Positions 6,034 to 7,085 of a stretch of DNA of 7,085 nucleotides are shown here, piece after piece. The stretch's first letter is position 1; the number at the start of each line of letters is the position of its first letter. A program made the position numbers and the translations under genes. Source of the DNA: DATFYM01 sp035315065 (lineage in GTDB: Bacteria > Acidobacteriota > Terriglobia > UBA7540); the NCBI GenBank assembly GCA_035315065.1, contig DATFYM010000007.1, forward strand, positions 1-7,085, written 5' to 3'. The notes under the pieces are model-generated. The model was not told the DNA's origin, made no database searches, and saw nothing but the letters and a program-made list of their open reading frames with translations.

Positions 6034-6477
6034 TCATATCGCTGCTTGATCCGGCGTTTTCACGCGGCCGGCGATCGCCGCGGGCAATCGCAGAAAGTCT
6101 TTGGTGTTCCAGGTGTAGAGCGTTTCAGCGCCGGCCTTGAGCGCGCACTGTCCGAGAAGCGCGTCGTAGATGGCTCCGCCGGCGATGCCCGCCGCGGCCG
6201 AATCTTGCAGCGTTTGAAAATACTCCTGCTCGTCGAGCCCCACGAGCAGGAAGCGCTCGCGAATGTTGCTAATGAAGAGAAGGGCTTGGTCGCCGCTCGC
6301 ACGCCGGGAGGCGACTCTCATGCCGGTGAGGGTGCCGTAGACCTCGGCGAGGCTGTGCAGGCCGCAGCAGGCGTCGTTTTTCTGGCAGCGGACAAAAAGA
6401 TCGAAGCTCGGCTGGTGATGCGGGTGCTCGACGTGGAACGTAGCGACCAGCACGGAAGTATCGAGGAAAGATTTCAC
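6034..6477 (-). CDS. PIN-domain ribonuclease toxin (VapC family)
   Basis: A 147-residue PIN-domain protein, predicted to be the Mg-dependent RNA-cleaving toxin of a VapBC pair acting in the cytoplasm. The acidic active site is complete: D6 in FLDTSVLV, E45 in SLAEVYG, D105 in IYDALL and D127 in WNTKDF, with N124 nearby. Length is normal for the family, so the toxin should be active. It starts with GTG, whose first bases overlap the antitoxin stop as GTGA (6474-6477), implying coupled translation. GGGGAG (6483-6488) inside the antitoxin gene gives a ribosome site 5 nt away. The RNA target cannot be deduced from sequence. Confidence 0.92.
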   Translation of the reverse strand: MKSFLDTSVLVATFHVEHPHHQPSFDLFVRCQKNDACCGLHSLAEVYGTLTGMRVASRRASGDQALLFISNIRERFLLVGLDEQEYFQTLQDSAAAGIAGGAIYDALLGQCALKAGAETLYTWNTKDFLRLPAAIAGRVKTPDQAAI

Positions 6478-6746
6478 TTGGTCTCCCCGGCGTTCCTGCG
6501 GTCGCGCTGCTCGCGCAGATCGCGGAGCGCTTCGGCGGTTTCGTCGCAGGCCATGGGCTTGCCGGTGGTGAAGACCCAGACGCCCTGCTTCTTTTGCAGA
6601 GGCGAGGAGCTGCGCCGGGGGCGCAACTTGACCTCGTCATGCTCCACCGTAACATCCAGAGTGTCGCCTGGGGAGAGGTGCAGCTCGTCCCGGAGGTTCT
6701 TGGGAAGGACGACGCGGCCCGCTCGGTCGAGCGTCACTTTGCTCAT
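6474..6746 (-). CDS. AbrB-fold antitoxin (VapB type)
   Basis: A 90-residue antitoxin. Residues 1-45 form the swapped-hairpin AbrB/MazE-type DNA-binding domain (VTLDRAGRVVLPKNLRDEL, then LSPGDTLDVTV). Residues 53-90 (GVWVFTTGKPMACDET and an Arg/Glu-rich helix) are the expected toxin-binding tail that would fill the PIN active site. Start ATG 6746 is chosen because the fold begins there and because a TATAAT lies only 6 nt upstream. A longer frame to ATG 6809 would start upstream of the promoter. No Shine-Dalgarno is seen, consistent with a leaderless message. It is predicted to repress its own promoter, alone or with the toxin. Confidence 0.92.
   Translation of the reverse strand: MSKVTLDRAGRVVLPKNLRDELHLSPGDTLDVTVEHDEVKLRPRRSSSPLQKKQGVWVFTTGKPMACDETAEALRDLREQRDRRNAGETK
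6483..6488 (-). promoter_or_regulatory. Ribosome binding site of the toxin gene
   Basis: GGGGAG inside the antitoxin gene, 5 nt before the GTG start. It supports the GTG at 6477 and translation coupled to the antitoxin stop. Confidence 0.6.
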
Positions 6747-6752
6747 AATTCT

Positions 6753-6781
6753 ATTATAGCTTGGGCGGTCCCAATTGGGAA
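6753..6781 (-). promoter_or_regulatory. Promoter of the toxin-antitoxin operon, predicted leaderless
   Basis: A perfect -10 TATAAT (6753-6758) and a 4-of-6 -35 TTCCCA (6776-6781) are separated by exactly 17 bp. The seventh base after the -10 is the A of the antitoxin ATG (6746), so the mRNA should begin at or next to its start codon. Confidence 0.75.
6761..6780. promoter_or_regulatory. Palindromic operator of the toxin-antitoxin operon
   Basis: TCCCAATTGGGA (6769-6780) is a perfect 12-bp palindrome covering most of the -35 box. Together with TTGGG at 6761-6765 it forms a second inverted repeat, TTGGG-cggt-CCCAA. Three alternating half sites in 20 bp fit binding of antitoxin dimers or a toxin-antitoxin complex, the normal autoregulation of this family. 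Binding itself is inferred. Confidence 0.65.
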
Positions 6782-6838
6782 ATGGTATTTTGTGCTCCCA
6801 GCGGTGCAATTCTACCGACTATACCGAGCGACATAGGT

Positions 6839-6921
6839 TGTAGCGGCGCTCTATGAGCGCCGACTTGTTCGTTCACCTGTAGCGACGGTCCGCGCGACCG
6901 GTCGGCGCTCTATGAGCGCCG
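6839..6921. repeat. Tandem hairpin repeats
   Basis: Two identical 19-bp hairpins, CGGCGCTC-tat-GAGCGCCG (6844-6862 and 6903-6921), flank a related third structure (CGACGGTC ... GACCGGTCG, about 6883-6902). The lead-in TGTAGCG occurs at 6839 and 6878. The stems are nearly symmetric, as in REP-like palindromic elements. The rightmost two structures lie inside the 3' end of the partial gene. Confidence 0.8.
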
Positions 6922-7085
6922 CCTGGAGTTTCTACATTCGAAGCTGCTGCGGCAGCGACGAACTGGGAAGAAGTAGGCTGAATGCCGAGTTGTTTCAGCA
7001 GCTCCGGATGCTCGACGGCCTCTTTGCGGAGCAGCGTGAGCAAGTCGAGGCAAGAGGGGCGTGTGGCATGGCGCCGCCATTTCGG
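6873..7085 (-). CDS. Unidentified protein, C-terminal part (runs off the right edge)
   Basis: An open frame of 70 codons reaches from the window edge to TGA at 6873-6875. The first 50 residues look like real protein, with a likely helix around CLDLLTLLRKEAVEHPELL, then GIQPTSSQFVAAAAA. I do not recognise the family; a transposase or integrase tail is only a guess. The last 16 residues or so (GGAHRAPTGRADRRYR) are encoded by the hairpin repeats and are probably not ancestral, the frame having been extended by repeat insertion. Because the gene is cut at the edge, its start and size are unknown. Confidence 0.5.
   Translation of the reverse strand, partial: PKWRRHATRPSCLDLLTLLRKEAVEHPELLKQLGIQPTSSQFVAAAAASNVETPGGAHRAPTGRADRRYR

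Noticed and set aside
5989..6759. 256-codon plus-strand frame
   Set aside because: Antisense across the entire toxin-antitoxin operon, whose two proteins have complete motifs, promoter and coupled starts.
6747..6809. N-terminal extension of the antitoxin to ATG 6809
   Set aside because: It would be translated from DNA upstream of the operon promoter, and the added residues lie outside the AbrB fold.
6839..6921. CRISPR array
   Set aside because: The units are self-palindromic, number only two or three, have unequal partly homologous spacers, and no cas gene is nearby.

Overview
The window looks like a piece of an Acidobacteriota genome (class-level placement not attempted). The pointers are a membrane Ser/Thr kinase with a TolB-like domain and C-terminal TPRs, an ECF sigma relic of the type often found beside such kinases, a PEP-CTERM exported protein, and intergenic DNA rich in short palindromic repeats. 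This assignment rests on recognised gene families, not on a database search.

Layout. Positions 1 to about 1150 hold no convincing gene. This stretch contains short direct repeats (75-180), a 10-bp A-tract tandem repeat (204-252), a GC-rich foldable block (416-494), the first copy of a 79-bp interspersed repeat (682-760) and a near-consensus sigma70 promoter pointing left (1014-1042). At 1152-1416 lies a broken ECF sigma factor gene: an N-terminal region-2 fragment, a frameshift, then a fusion across a large internal deletion to the region-4 helix-turn-helix. The intact 1183-residue receptor-type Ser/Thr kinase follows 25 bp later (1442-4993): cytoplasmic kinase domain, one membrane span, TolB-like domain, and at least seven phased 40-residue TPRs. 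A short PEP-CTERM protein (5054-5479, minus) converges on it tail to tail.

Positions 5480-6033 are a repeat-rich spacer with several hairpins and the second copy of the 79-bp repeat (5949-6027). This copy abuts a complete type II toxin-antitoxin operon on the minus strand. The operon has an AbrB-fold antitoxin (6474-6746) and a PIN-domain toxin (6034-6477) that overlap by GTGA. Its promoter overlaps a perfect palindrome and places the transcription start at the ATG. The right end carries a pair or trio of related hairpins (6839-6921) that intrude into the 3' end of an unidentified leftward gene cut by the window edge.

Working together. The sigma-kinase pair was probably once a signalling unit in which the kinase sensed an envelope cue through its outer TolB/TPR part. 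The sigma partner is now dead or reduced to a DNA-binding stub, so the kinase is either orphaned or acts on another target. The toxin-antitoxin pair is self-contained. The two direct copies of the 79-bp repeat bracket sigma, kinase and PEP-CTERM genes and could in principle recombine to remove them. I see no clearly new multi-gene system; the most notable signals are the decayed sigma gene, the paired structured repeats, the leaderless antitoxin with its operator, and the hairpin repeat inside a coding 3' end.
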